Source of the DNA: Sphingobacterium phlebotomi
GTDB taxonomy: Bacteria > Bacteroidota > Bacteroidia > Sphingobacteriales > Sphingobacteriaceae
NCBI RefSeq assembly: GCF_008180195.1
Contig: NZ_VTAV01000003.1
Location: forward strand, 186,001 to 250,000
Length of the DNA stretch: 64,000 nt
Reading direction: 5' to 3'
The notes under the pieces are model-generated. The model ran no database searches and was not told the origin of the DNA. It saw nothing but the letters and a program-made list of their open reading frames with translations. Position 1 is the first letter of the stretch. Each line of letters starts with the position of its first letter. Shown here in pieces: positions 48,373 to 57,656 of the stretch. The translations under genes were made by a program, and so were the position numbers.

Positions 48373-48413
48373 TTTCCGAATTTTTCACCTTTGTTTTCCG
48401 AATATTTACCCCT
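48373..48413 (+). promoter_or_regulatory. Two direct repeats, candidate hybrid-regulator operator of the lyase operon
   Basis: TTTCCGAATTTTTCACCTT (48373-48391) and TTTCCGAATATTTACCCCT (48395-48413) start exactly 22 bp apart, two helical turns. The second is 17/19 identical to the site upstream of the sulfatase. A TTTG at 48438-48441 (in TAGATATTTG) is a probable -7 element, 25 bp from the repeat edge. The repeats lie directly after the regulator stop codon and upstream of the lyase. Confidence 0.7.
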
Positions 48414-48501
48414 GGAAACGCCTTCATAGTCTAGATATTTGACACAGGTTATGGTGCAATAACAAACTAGTTTTTTCACCGCTGTATAAACCTTATATAT
48501 T

Positions 48502-50619
48502 ATGATGATGTTTGATATCCGTTATATTAGAACTTCAGTGTTCCTGTTTTTTACTCTCTTCTCACTGTGCACATACGCGCAAGCCGAATATCCATTTGGC
48601 ACCATATGGAAACGCGTATTTGACGACGAAGTTAACCGCGCTCCATCAAATGCCAAAAAGGCGAAGGAATTGCTTGGCACGCTTCAGGAGAATGGTAAAT
48701 GGGCGGATATTGTCTATACGGATCGCACCATGGTCAATTGGAAACCTTTTACCCATCTGGAACGCGTTCAAAGTATGGTTTCGGCGTATGTATATGATAA
48801 AAGTGAATATTACGGGAATGCATCGTTGTTGAACGGCATTGTCCGTGCACTGGAACAATGGGCTGTAAACGATTATCAAAGCGATAATTGGTGGCACAAC
48901 GATATTGCCGTACCGAAATCTATTGGTGTATCCCTGATATTGATGAAATTTGGACCGTCGAAAATTCCGAATGAACTCGAATCTCAACTGGTTTTCCACA
49001 TGATAAAGGGAGATCCATATACGAAGACGGGCGCAAATAAAAGTGATATCGCTATGCATTATTTTTATCGTGCGCTGATTACACAGGACAAAGCATTATT
49101 GTCTTCTTCATTGGAGCAGTTATTTTACCCCGTACAATTGGTGGATGGCAGGGAAGGGCTACAATATGATTTTTCTTATTTACAACATGGTCCACAACTC
49201 TATATTGCAGGTTATGGGGAGGAATTTCTAAAGGGAATAGCCAAAATCATGAGTTACGTAAGAGATACGCCCTACCAGATATCTAAAGAAAAGCAGGAGC
49301 TTTTTAAGACTTTTTTGGTGAAAACCTATCTTCCAGTTATCCGGGGAGGGTATATTGATTTTAATGTCCACGGACGAGGAATATCGCGGGCCGATATTCT
49401 TCGGAAAAAAAAGGAGATCGATGTCTTAAAAAAAATGCAACTCGTCGATTCGGATAACGAAGCATTTTGGACAATGCAAATAGCGCGGCTCGATAGTACG
49501 GTGCGTTTAGGTAAAAATACGGAGCCCGTACACAAACATTTTTGGAAAGGTGACTATACGATACATCTTCGAGCGAACTATCATGTTAACGTGCGTATGG
49601 CCAGTAAACGTACGAATAAATCGGAGACGGGCAACAAGGAGAACCTCTACGCGAAGCATCTCACAGACGGCGTGACCAATATACAGGTATTCGGACCAGA
49701 GTATTATAATATCTTTCCTGTGTGGGAATGGGATAAGATTCCTGGCACGACAACACGAGATAAAATCAAGGATGAAATATTGGAGCAGCAATGGGGCGCA
49801 CCAGCGAAGAATGGATTTGCTGGAGGTGTTTCCCACGCGCATATAGGCGTGTCAGCCATGAAAGTAGATGATGATAGTGTGCATGCATATAAATCATGGT
49901 TTTTCTTTGGCGACCAGATTGTGTGTTTGGGTGCAGGGATAGAATCTGCTGCGGAAGAATCTGTCGTCACGACGTTGAACCAGACCTGGTTGAATGGTCC
50001 GGTGCGATTTGACGGAAAGCGAGAAATAGAAAAGGATTCGATCGCAACGACCTTATCAGCAGGGAGCATCATCTCGCATGCAGACGTGCATTACTATTTT
50101 CCGTACGATACGCCACTTAAGTTAACAACGAAGACACAACGTGGGGCTTGGTACCACATCAACCGGGCAGGTTCCAAAAAGGAAATAACGGGAAAGGTAT
50201 TTAAGCTTTGGATAGATCATGGACGTCAACCTCAAAACGGATCGTATGCATACATGGTTGCACCGGGGGCATCGAAAATTCATAAAAAAATGTTTGAACC
50301 TATCGAGATCGTCCACAATACTTCGCGCATGCAGGCGATCTATAATAGCGAGGAAGAGGTATTACAGATTGTTTTTTATGAAGCCGGCGAGCTTAAAAGT
50401 AAAATAGGGACTATTCGTACGAATGTGCCAATTTTAGTACAGCTAAAAAAACAAACGGATGGCTATGCTTTATCGGTTGCAGACCCTTATCAAAATCAGC
50501 AACAAGTGGAACTGGCGATTCAATTCGCAAATCAAGGCTTAAGCCATAAGGTCACGATAGACCTTCCACAAAAGGAAAATAAAGGTGCTACACATACCAT
50601 TTCATTGACAAACAAATAA
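48502..50619 (+). CDS. cslA: Polysaccharide lyase family 8, chondroitinase AC type
   Basis: 705 residues with a signal peptide ending near TYAQ (residue 26). Family 8 blocks are NWWHNDIAVPKSIG (129-142), TGANKSDIAMHYFYRAL (176-192), QYDFSYLQHGPQL (221-233), FNVHGRGISRADIL (287-300), SKRTNKSETGNKENL (368-382) and GPEYYNIFPVWEWDKIPG. Candidate catalytic residues N179, H229, Y238, R292, R296 and E375 sit exactly four positions later than the corresponding residues I recall for chondroitinase AC of Pedobacter heparinus (N175, H225, Y234, R288, R292, E371). The enzyme cuts chondroitin-type chains by beta-elimination, leaving an unsaturated uronic acid that GH88 later removes. It is the first gene of the operon after the regulator. 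Confidence 0.93.
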   Translation: MMMFDIRYIRTSVFLFFTLFSLCTYAQAEYPFGTIWKRVFDDEVNRAPSNAKKAKELLGTLQENGKWADIVYTDRTMVNWKPFTHLERVQSMVSAYVYDKSEYYGNASLLNGIVRALEQWAVNDYQSDNWWHNDIAVPKSIGVSLILMKFGPSKIPNELESQLVFHMIKGDPYTKTGANKSDIAMHYFYRALITQDKALLSSSLEQLFYPVQLVDGREGLQYDFSYLQHGPQLYIAGYGEEFLKGIAKIMSYVRDTPYQISKEKQELFKTFLVKTYLPVIRGGYIDFNVHGRGISRADILRKKKEIDVLKKMQLVDSDNEAFWTMQIARLDSTVRLGKNTEPVHKHFWKGDYTIHLRANYHVNVRMASKRTNKSETGNKENLYAKHLTDGVTNIQVFGPEYYNIFPVWEWDKIPGTTTRDKIKDEILEQQWGAPAKNGFAGGVSHAHIGVSAMKVDDDSVHAYKSWFFFGDQIVCLGAGIESAAEESVVTTLNQTWLNGPVRFDGKREIEKDSIATTLSAGSIISHADVHYYFPYDTPLKLTTKTQRGAWYHINRAGSKKEITGKVFKLWIDHGRQPQNGSYAYMVAPGASKIHKKMFEPIEIVHNTSRMQAIYNSEEEVLQIVFYEAGELKSKIGTIRTNVPILVQLKKQTDGYALSVADPYQNQQQVELAIQFANQGLSHKVTIDLPQKENKGATHTISLTNK

Positions 50620-50636
50620 TTACAAAACACTAGCTT

Positions 50637-53600
50637 ATGATCAGAAAAATAAAAATGATGCTTTTGGTTTTGCTGAGTTGCACACAACTACTATATGTGC
50701 AGGCGCAATCCAAAAAAGTAAGCGGGGTGGTGACCTCACAGCAAACAGGTAAACCGTTGCCTGGCGTGAGTATCTCCTTGCAAAATAAGATATTGGGCGT
50801 GACCGACGCCTCCGGCCGATTTAATGTAGAGGTGCCAAATGATGCTACGCTCTTGTTTCAGTATATCGGCTATGCAAACAACGAAATTACCGTGGGCGAC
50901 CGCAATATACTGCAAGTAAAACTGCTTGAAGATAACAAGGCGTTGGAGGAAGTGGTGGTGGTCGGCTATGGGGAGGTGCAACGAAAGGATCTGACAGGGG
51001 CAGTAGGTTCGGTCAATATGCAAGATATTAAAAAAGCACCTGTAGGGTCGGCACTCGAAGCACTGGCCGGTCGCGTTGCCGGTGTGCAGGTAACCTCTGA
51101 GAGCGGAAAACCTGGGAGTGATCTGAACATCGTTATCCGGGGAGCCAATTCCTTGACACAGGACAATTCGCCTTTGTATGTTATCGATGGTTTCCCGTTG
51201 GAAGATGCCAACAACGGTATCTTAAACCCGGACGAGATCGAATCAATCGAGATATTGAAAGATGCATCAGCAACAGCTATATATGGTGCGCGCGGAGCGA
51301 ACGGTGTTATTCTGATCACAACAAAAAAAGGCGAAGCTGGCCCGCCGCAGATTAATTATACGGGTTATGTAGGGTCACAAAACATCATTAATACCATTGA
51401 TCTGATGGATGGATATGAGTTTGTGCGGTTACAACAAGAACGCGATCCCGTTGGTTCGCAAGAGAACTATTTCAGAGATGGGCTAACCCTAGAAGATTAT
51501 AGGACGTTGCCCAGTTACGATTGGCAGGATGTCATTTTTCGAGATGCTACGATGCACAACCATAGTCTTTCGGTAATGGGGGGAAATGCCAATACGAAAT
51601 ACTCGTTCTCTGGAAACATTTTTGACCAACAGGGCATTATCATCAATTCCGGGTTTAGTCGGAAGCAAGGGAAAATAACGTTGGATCAGAATTTTAATAA
51701 ACTGAAGGTCGGTATAAATGCCACGTATTCGAGTACGCTGACCAACGGAAGTAACCCCGCGACGCCGGAGTCAAACTTCTCTGCGATGAACTACCTCATG
51801 TTCAGCATTTGGGGATATAGACCTGTATCTTTTCCCAACGAAGACTTATTGAATGATATGGTCGACGACTTGGCGAACCCGACTAACGATTACCGCTTTA
51901 ACCCCGTACTCTCCGCTCAAAATGAGTTGCGGGAAAACTACAATAATCGTCTAATTGTGAATGCATACGCCGAATATCCGATACTACCTTATCTCAAGCT
52001 GAGAATTACGGGGGGAATCAATAACTCCGACTTACGAAATGATACGTTTAACAACTCAAAGACCAGGTATGGTTTTCCGGGAAGTACAATGAAAGTGAAC
52101 GGCTCCATTTTATATACGCAAAGCAATACATGGTTAAATGAAAACCTATTGACCTTCAACAAAAAAATAAAAGACCATACTTTAAATGCAGTAGTGGGTT
52201 TAACTTTTCAGGAAAACGCTTTCCATCGGTATGGCATGTCGGCCATTCAATTGCCGAACGAAAGCAAGGGGTTGGCAGGGCTAAGCGAAGGTATACCACA
52301 GCCGCTTCAATCTATCAAAGCAGAGTGGGCCATGCTATCTTATTTGGCCAGACTAAACTATAATTACAAGGGCAGATATCTGTTGACCACATCCTTCCGT
52401 GCAGACGGTTCTTCCAAGTTCTTAGGGGATAACCGTTTCGGCTATTTCCCTTCAGCTGCGTTTGCCTGGAGGCTCATAGACGAATCTTTTATGAAGAAGC
52501 AAACGCTCTTCTCAGATGCTAAGGTGCGCGTGGGCTATGGCGTGACAGGAAATAACCGGGTTAGTGAATATGCCGCGTTTTCCCCGATTAGTTTCAATAA
52601 TTCATCCAATGTACTAAATGGATATTATTCTTGGGGAAACAGTTTAATCCAAGGCCTGTTCCTCCCGAATATCGGATCGCCTAACCTTGTTTGGGAAAGT
52701 ACGGCACAAAGCAACGTGGGGATAGATGTGGGTATGTTTAAAAATAGATTGCTTTTTACGGTGGACTACTATGACAAACGAACCTACGACTTGTTGTTGA
52801 ACGCCTCTTTACCACCCAGTATCGGATATTTGAATGCTTTTAAAAATATTGGCGAAACAAAAAATAAGGGTATTGAGATAACGGTGAGTGGCGATATTAT
52901 TAAAAAACAGGATTTTCAGTGGAATGGATCATTCAATATTTCATTTAATAGAAATCGCATTGTTGCCTTGACCGAGAACCAGGAAAGTTTGACCAGCAAT
53001 GTGTTCTGGGATCAGGATTATAGAACAACCCCACTTTATATTGCCAAGATAGGGCAGCCCTTAGGGCAGATGTATGGTTATATCTGGGATGGGGTGTATG
53101 GGTATGAAGATTTTGATCAGCAGCCTAATGGAAGCTATGTACTTAAACCGAATGTCACGACCAACGGCAATACCAGAAATTCTATCCAACCGGGAGATAT
53201 TAAATATAGCGATCTGAATGGCGATGGGGTTGTGGATAATCTTGACCGTACCGTAATTGGCCGTGGCTATCCTATCCATCAAGGTGGTTTTGCAAATACG
53301 TTTAATTATAAAAACATCGATTTGCATTTATTTTTCCAGTGGTCTTACGGGAATGACGTTTTCAATGCCAATAGACTTCTTTTTGAAACAGGGGACAAAG
53401 CGCATCTAAACCAATATGCTACCTATATAGATAGATGGACACCGGAAAATTCTACTTCGAATATGCCTAGGGTAAATGGACAAGGTCCTAAGGTTTATTC
53501 GTCTCGTGTGGTGGAGGATGGCTCTTATTTACGCCTGAAAACTGCTTCAGTGGGATATACCTTCGGGGGAGAGACGCTTGCTAGATTAAAGATAAAAAAT

Positions 53601-53762
53601 TTGAGAGTGTATGCTTCCGTGCAGAATATCTTAACCTGGACAAATTATTCCGGATTTGATCCGGAGGTAGCCGTTTATTACTCGGCTCTGACCCCCGGGT
53701 TTGATTATTCTTCTTATCCACGTCCGAAAACATTTGTCTTTGGATTGAATGTCAATCTTTAA
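50637..53762 (+). CDS. SusC/RagA-family TonB-linked outer-membrane transporter of locus 2
   Basis: 1041 residues. A signal peptide of about 24 residues (ending VQAQ) is followed by a regulatory-like domain (SGVVTSQQTGKPLPGVS to YIGY, about 28-90) and EEVVVVGYGEVQRKDLTGAVG, then a plug and a barrel ending FVFGLNVNL. It lies 17 bp after the lyase stop and 6 bp before SusD. Its likely cargo is the chondroitin-type oligosaccharides made by the lyase. Confidence 0.96.
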   Translation: MIRKIKMMLLVLLSCTQLLYVQAQSKKVSGVVTSQQTGKPLPGVSISLQNKILGVTDASGRFNVEVPNDATLLFQYIGYANNEITVGDRNILQVKLLEDNKALEEVVVVGYGEVQRKDLTGAVGSVNMQDIKKAPVGSALEALAGRVAGVQVTSESGKPGSDLNIVIRGANSLTQDNSPLYVIDGFPLEDANNGILNPDEIESIEILKDASATAIYGARGANGVILITTKKGEAGPPQINYTGYVGSQNIINTIDLMDGYEFVRLQQERDPVGSQENYFRDGLTLEDYRTLPSYDWQDVIFRDATMHNHSLSVMGGNANTKYSFSGNIFDQQGIIINSGFSRKQGKITLDQNFNKLKVGINATYSSTLTNGSNPATPESNFSAMNYLMFSIWGYRPVSFPNEDLLNDMVDDLANPTNDYRFNPVLSAQNELRENYNNRLIVNAYAEYPILPYLKLRITGGINNSDLRNDTFNNSKTRYGFPGSTMKVNGSILYTQSNTWLNENLLTFNKKIKDHTLNAVVGLTFQENAFHRYGMSAIQLPNESKGLAGLSEGIPQPLQSIKAEWAMLSYLARLNYNYKGRYLLTTSFRADGSSKFLGDNRFGYFPSAAFAWRLIDESFMKKQTLFSDAKVRVGYGVTGNNRVSEYAAFSPISFNNSSNVLNGYYSWGNSLIQGLFLPNIGSPNLVWESTAQSNVGIDVGMFKNRLLFTVDYYDKRTYDLLLNASLPPSIGYLNAFKNIGETKNKGIEITVSGDIIKKQDFQWNGSFNISFNRNRIVALTENQESLTSNVFWDQDYRTTPLYIAKIGQPLGQMYGYIWDGVYGYEDFDQQPNGSYVLKPNVTTNGNTRNSIQPGDIKYSDLNGDGVVDNLDRTVIGRGYPIHQGGFANTFNYKNIDLHLFFQWSYGNDVFNANRLLFETGDKAHLNQYATYIDRWTPENSTSNMPRVNGQGPKVYSSRVVEDGSYLRLKTASVGYTFGGETLARLKIKNLRVYASVQNILTWTNYSGFDPEVAVYYSALTPGFDYSSYPRPKTFVFGLNVNL

Positions 53763-53768
53763 ATAATA

Positions 53769-55358
53769 ATGCGAATCATTATGAAACTATATAAAACAAA
53801 AAAACATGTTTGCATTTGGAAGTCGCTTGGACTCGTTTTGCCTTTATTTTTTGCTTCCTGTGCTGATTTTTTAGATAAACAGCCTTTTGATATCGTCAAG
53901 GAGAATTATTTCCAGAATGAACAGGATGTCATGGCCGGGTTGGTGGGTGTATATGATATCTTGGGAAGAGAAGAATTCTACGGGTCAACGTATGCTACTT
54001 TTTTGACAGTGGGTGATGAAGGTGCCTATTTTCGATCGAATTATCTTGTAGGCCCAGAGATATATAATTATGATGCTTCTAACCCGAAAGTAGGGGACAT
54101 CTGGCGGTTTATGTATGAAGGGATCGAGCGCGCAAACTTCTTTCTGAGCAAGGTAGATCAGGTTGAAATGGATGAGGTAGAAAAGCAGGCAGCTATCGGC
54201 GAGGTAAAATTTCTACGGGCTTATTATTATTTTATCCTGGCGGATAATTGGGGGGCAGTTCCACTGATAAAGGAGCCAGCTTCATCGGCTAACAACGTCA
54301 ATATAGGGCGTACCGCGCTACCGGAAATTTATGGGTTTATTGTTTCCGAAATGGAGGAGTCGGAAGCTATGGTAAAGGATATCCAGGCATTTGGACACGC
54401 AGGACGGGTAACGAAATCTGCTGTACGGGGAATATTGGCGAGGGTGTATCTTAAAATGGCGGGAGAACCGATAAAGGATGAAACTAAATTTGAGAAGGCT
54501 CTGGAATGGGCGGACAAATTAGTAAATCCGCAAAGTGGGGACTATGTGCACGGATTATTAGGTGATTATACCAAAATCTTTAAAGATATGGCAGCCGATC
54601 GCTACAACATTGATGAATCGATCTGGGAGGCGGAGTTTTATGGTAACAGGGCAGGTGATTTTGAAGCGGGACGTATCGGAAACCAAAGCGGAATACAAAC
54701 TACCGACGAAGCTAAAGGATTTAGCTACGGTCTGTTGGCAGCAACCCGAAAACTGTATGAGGCGTATGAATCATCCGATATTCGGCGGGATTGGAATATT
54801 GCGAACTACTATTATAATCATGCCAATAATGTCGTTACCGATTCCGTTTTTTATACCAATTCTGAGATAGAACGTAGACATGTAGCGAAATTTAGGAGAA
54901 ATTATGAGACGTTGAATCCCAAGAACAGAAACTATACCCCTGTTAATTTTCCCATTTTGAGGTATGCGGATGTGCTTTTAATGTTTGCCGAGGCAGAAAA
55001 TGAAGTACATGGACCAACGGAACGGGCCAAGATGGCGCTAAACGAAGTACGGCAACGAGCAAATGCTTCCGATATAAGTGCTTTATTGACAAACAAAGAT
55101 GAGTTTCGCACGGCTGTGCAGGAGGAAAGGTTTCGGGAATTGTGCTTCGAAGGCTTGCGAAAATTTGATCTGGTGCGCTACGGAACGTTTGTGAGCGAAC
55201 TGAAAAGTGTAGCTCGGCAGTACACGCAGCAGGCTCCGGAGGCTTACCGCTATATGGCATTGGCATTCAGTAACGTTAGTACGCGGGATATTTATTTCCC
55301 GATTCCGATTGCAGAACTGTCATTAAATAATCTGATGACACAAAATGAAGGTTGGTAG
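53769..55358 (+). CDS. SusD/RagB-family outer-membrane lipoprotein of locus 2
   Basis: 529 residues from the ATG at 53769; a second ATG at 53781 is equally plausible (525 residues). The signal region carries lipobox FFASC, then ADFLDKQPFD. SusD elements are GEVKFLRAYYYFILADNWG and LRYADVLLMFAEAENEVHG plus EERFRELCFEGLRKFDLVRYG near the C-terminus. It should capture oligosaccharides for the preceding SusC. It overlaps the front of the spurious extension of the next gene, which confirms a tight operon. Confidence 0.95.
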   Translation: MRIIMKLYKTKKHVCIWKSLGLVLPLFFASCADFLDKQPFDIVKENYFQNEQDVMAGLVGVYDILGREEFYGSTYATFLTVGDEGAYFRSNYLVGPEIYNYDASNPKVGDIWRFMYEGIERANFFLSKVDQVEMDEVEKQAAIGEVKFLRAYYYFILADNWGAVPLIKEPASSANNVNIGRTALPEIYGFIVSEMEESEAMVKDIQAFGHAGRVTKSAVRGILARVYLKMAGEPIKDETKFEKALEWADKLVNPQSGDYVHGLLGDYTKIFKDMAADRYNIDESIWEAEFYGNRAGDFEAGRIGNQSGIQTTDEAKGFSYGLLAATRKLYEAYESSDIRRDWNIANYYYNHANNVVTDSVFYTNSEIERRHVAKFRRNYETLNPKNRNYTPVNFPILRYADVLLMFAEAENEVHGPTERAKMALNEVRQRANASDISALLTNKDEFRTAVQEERFRELCFEGLRKFDLVRYGTFVSELKSVARQYTQQAPEAYRYMALAFSNVSTRDIYFPIPIAELSLNNLMTQNEGW

Positions 55359-55381
55359 TTTACTTAAAACAATTTATTCTA

Positions 55382-56308
55382 ATGAAAAAATATATCATTC
55401 TCTTAATAGCCGGATTTCATTTTTTTCAGTCTTGTGAGAAAAAAGAAAGTGTGCCTTTAGATATGGAGATCTCTTTGGATAAGACCAGTTATCGTGTGGG
55501 TGAGGAAGTGCTTTTTCATATTAGTGGAAACCCGGATCAGCTTACGTTTTATTCCGGAGAACAAGGTCATAAATATGTTTTCCGGGAGCGTTTAAAGGCG
55601 GAACCTAGTGCGATCACCTTGGCGTTTGCAACAAATCGGAGGTATGGTTTAGACGCGCAACAACCAAACTCTTTACGATTATTGGCTTCGCAGACCTTTT
55701 CAGGGAATTATGACGCCAGTGCCATAAATCAAGAAGACTGGACAGATATAACGGAAGCATTTACCTTGTCTGGAATCCAAGCTAGCGACAATACCTATCA
55801 AGAGTCTGGCTTAGTAGACCTAAGTGCCCTTTCTACCATAGGTTTGCAGATTGCGTATGATAAACCCATTTATTTCGCTTTCAAATATACCGGTGTAACC
55901 GGATCTACCCAGCCGCGATGGTGGATCAACGCCTTTGATTTGAACACCATTACGACAGATGGGGTGACGTTGGCTATTGCTGATCTGCAATCAGCGGCCT
56001 GGACGTCCGTTGGTCTAGAGGATTCTTCGGTATCTTGGATGTTGAACGCCAGCGGTTTACGTTTTCAGGGAGGTGGTGCTACTGTCGGGTCGAATAACGT
56101 ATGGGCAGTCACCACGCCATTAGATCTTACATCCGTTACACCGGACCAGGGGCTTGCCCTGAAGAATATGAGTACACGTATGGACCAATATGTGCATGTG
56201 TACGAGGAACCGGGAGAATATGAGGTAACTTTTGTGGGTGCTAACACGAATATTTATGGAGGTAATACTGTGGTAAAAACAGTGCGGGTGCTGGTGACGG
56301 AAAATTAA
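55382..56308 (+). CDS. DUF5017-like surface glycan-binding lipoprotein
   Basis: 308 residues from the ATG at 55382 (MKKYIILLIAGFHFFQSC, lipobox FQSC). An N-terminal Ig-like part (VPLDMEISLDKTSYRVGEEVLFHI, about 25-50) is followed by a beta-sandwich-like body. I take it for the DUF5017 type often placed after SusD in glycosaminoglycan loci, which would make it a surface binding protein; this family call is from memory. It is separated from SusD by 23 bp and from GH88 by 23 bp. Confidence 0.7.
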   Translation: MKKYIILLIAGFHFFQSCEKKESVPLDMEISLDKTSYRVGEEVLFHISGNPDQLTFYSGEQGHKYVFRERLKAEPSAITLAFATNRRYGLDAQQPNSLRLLASQTFSGNYDASAINQEDWTDITEAFTLSGIQASDNTYQESGLVDLSALSTIGLQIAYDKPIYFAFKYTGVTGSTQPRWWINAFDLNTITTDGVTLAIADLQSAAWTSVGLEDSSVSWMLNASGLRFQGGGATVGSNNVWAVTTPLDLTSVTPDQGLALKNMSTRMDQYVHVYEEPGEYEVTFVGANTNIYGGNTVVKTVRVLVTEN

Positions 56309-56331
56309 CGTAAATTAATTAAATAGAAATA

Positions 56332-57636
56332 ATGATGAAAAACGCCCTAATCAAAAAAGGGATAGCGGCCTTTGGATTGACCGCCGTATTGATGTCCTGC
56401 CAACAGCAGGAAAAGCAAACAGCAGAAAACGCGCGTGATATGGTAGAGCATAGCTTTGACACAGCACGGGAACAGTATACGCATCTATTGAAAAATGCAT
56501 CGGAAGTGGGGACATTTCCAAGAACGCTTAATGGAGAGGGTGAATTGGTGGGTACGGATGAATGGGATTGGACGGGTGGTTTTTTCCCGGGCGGACTCTG
56601 GTATCTGTACGAATATAATCAGGACTCCACTGTAAAAGCAGCGGCAAGCCAATGGACGGAAGCGTTGGAAAAGGCAAAAGATCTCACACAACATCATGAT
56701 ATCGGTTTTGTGATGTATTGCTCATATGGCAACGCTCTGAGACTGGAAAAGGATTCGGCAAAAATCAAAGCATACGAGGCAATTTTATTGCATTCGGCGG
56801 AGTCAGCGATGAAACGCTATGATCCGCATGTCGGCGTGATTAAATCTTGGAACGAAAAAGCATCATGGGATGGAAAAACGGTATGGCAATATCCGGTCAT
56901 CATTGATAATATGATGAATTTGGAGCTGTTGTTTTTCGCTTCGATGAAAACCGGCGATCCGAAGTATAGAAACGCCGCGATTAGCCATGCGACAAAGACG
57001 ATGAAGAACCATTTCCGTGATGATTATAGTACGTACCATGTGGTGGATTACGACGCGGCTACGGGCGAAGTTTTACACCAACAGACAAATCAAGGCTATG
57101 CTGATAATTCGACTTGGTCGCGGGGACAGGGTTGGGCCATCTATGGATTTACATTGATGTTTAGGGAAACCAAAGACACGGTTTTTTTGAATACGGCTAA
57201 AAAGGCGGCCGACTATTATATCAATCACCCTAACCTCCCCGAAGACAAGGTTCCGTATTGGGATTTCAATGCGGAGCAAGAAGGATATGTATCAGATGTA
57301 GATTTCTCGTCAAGGCAACTGGATTATATCCCTCGTGACGCGTCTGCGGCAGCATTGGTTGCTTCTGCATTGTTAGAACTCTCCAGCTACTGCTCGGGCG
57401 AGGAAGCCCAAAAGTACTTTGAATTTGCAGAAAGTACGTTGGCATCTTTAGCCTCGGCAGAATACTTGGCAAAGGCAGGGACAAACGGCGGGTTTCTATT
57501 AAAACATTCGGTGGGTAGTCTTCCACATAACAGTGAAGTGGATGTTCCGCTCATTTATGCGGATTACTATTTTATGGAAGCTCTTTTGCGATATAGGGCA
57601 ATCGAACAAGATGCAGATTTGATCACGAAACGTTAA
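56332..57636 (+). CDS. GH88 unsaturated glucuronyl hydrolase of locus 2
   Basis: 434 residues. A lipoprotein signal (LTAVLMSC, Cys at about residue 23) predicts membrane anchoring. D123 in HHDIGFVMYCSYGNA and D192 in WQYPVIIDNMMNLE are the expected catalytic aspartates, and WTGGFFPGGLWYLY and RGQGWAIYGF are further family blocks. It removes the unsaturated uronic acid that PL8 leaves at the non-reducing end of chondroitin-type fragments. The predicted protein is similar in plan to the one in locus 1 but has its own lipobox and is longer. Confidence 0.95.
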   Translation: MMKNALIKKGIAAFGLTAVLMSCQQQEKQTAENARDMVEHSFDTAREQYTHLLKNASEVGTFPRTLNGEGELVGTDEWDWTGGFFPGGLWYLYEYNQDSTVKAAASQWTEALEKAKDLTQHHDIGFVMYCSYGNALRLEKDSAKIKAYEAILLHSAESAMKRYDPHVGVIKSWNEKASWDGKTVWQYPVIIDNMMNLELLFFASMKTGDPKYRNAAISHATKTMKNHFRDDYSTYHVVDYDAATGEVLHQQTNQGYADNSTWSRGQGWAIYGFTLMFRETKDTVFLNTAKKAADYYINHPNLPEDKVPYWDFNAEQEGYVSDVDFSSRQLDYIPRDASAAALVASALLELSSYCSGEEAQKYFEFAESTLASLASAEYLAKAGTNGGFLLKHSVGSLPHNSEVDVPLIYADYYFMEALLRYRAIEQDADLITKR

Positions 57637-57656
57637 AAGAAAAGGAAGGTGTTTTT

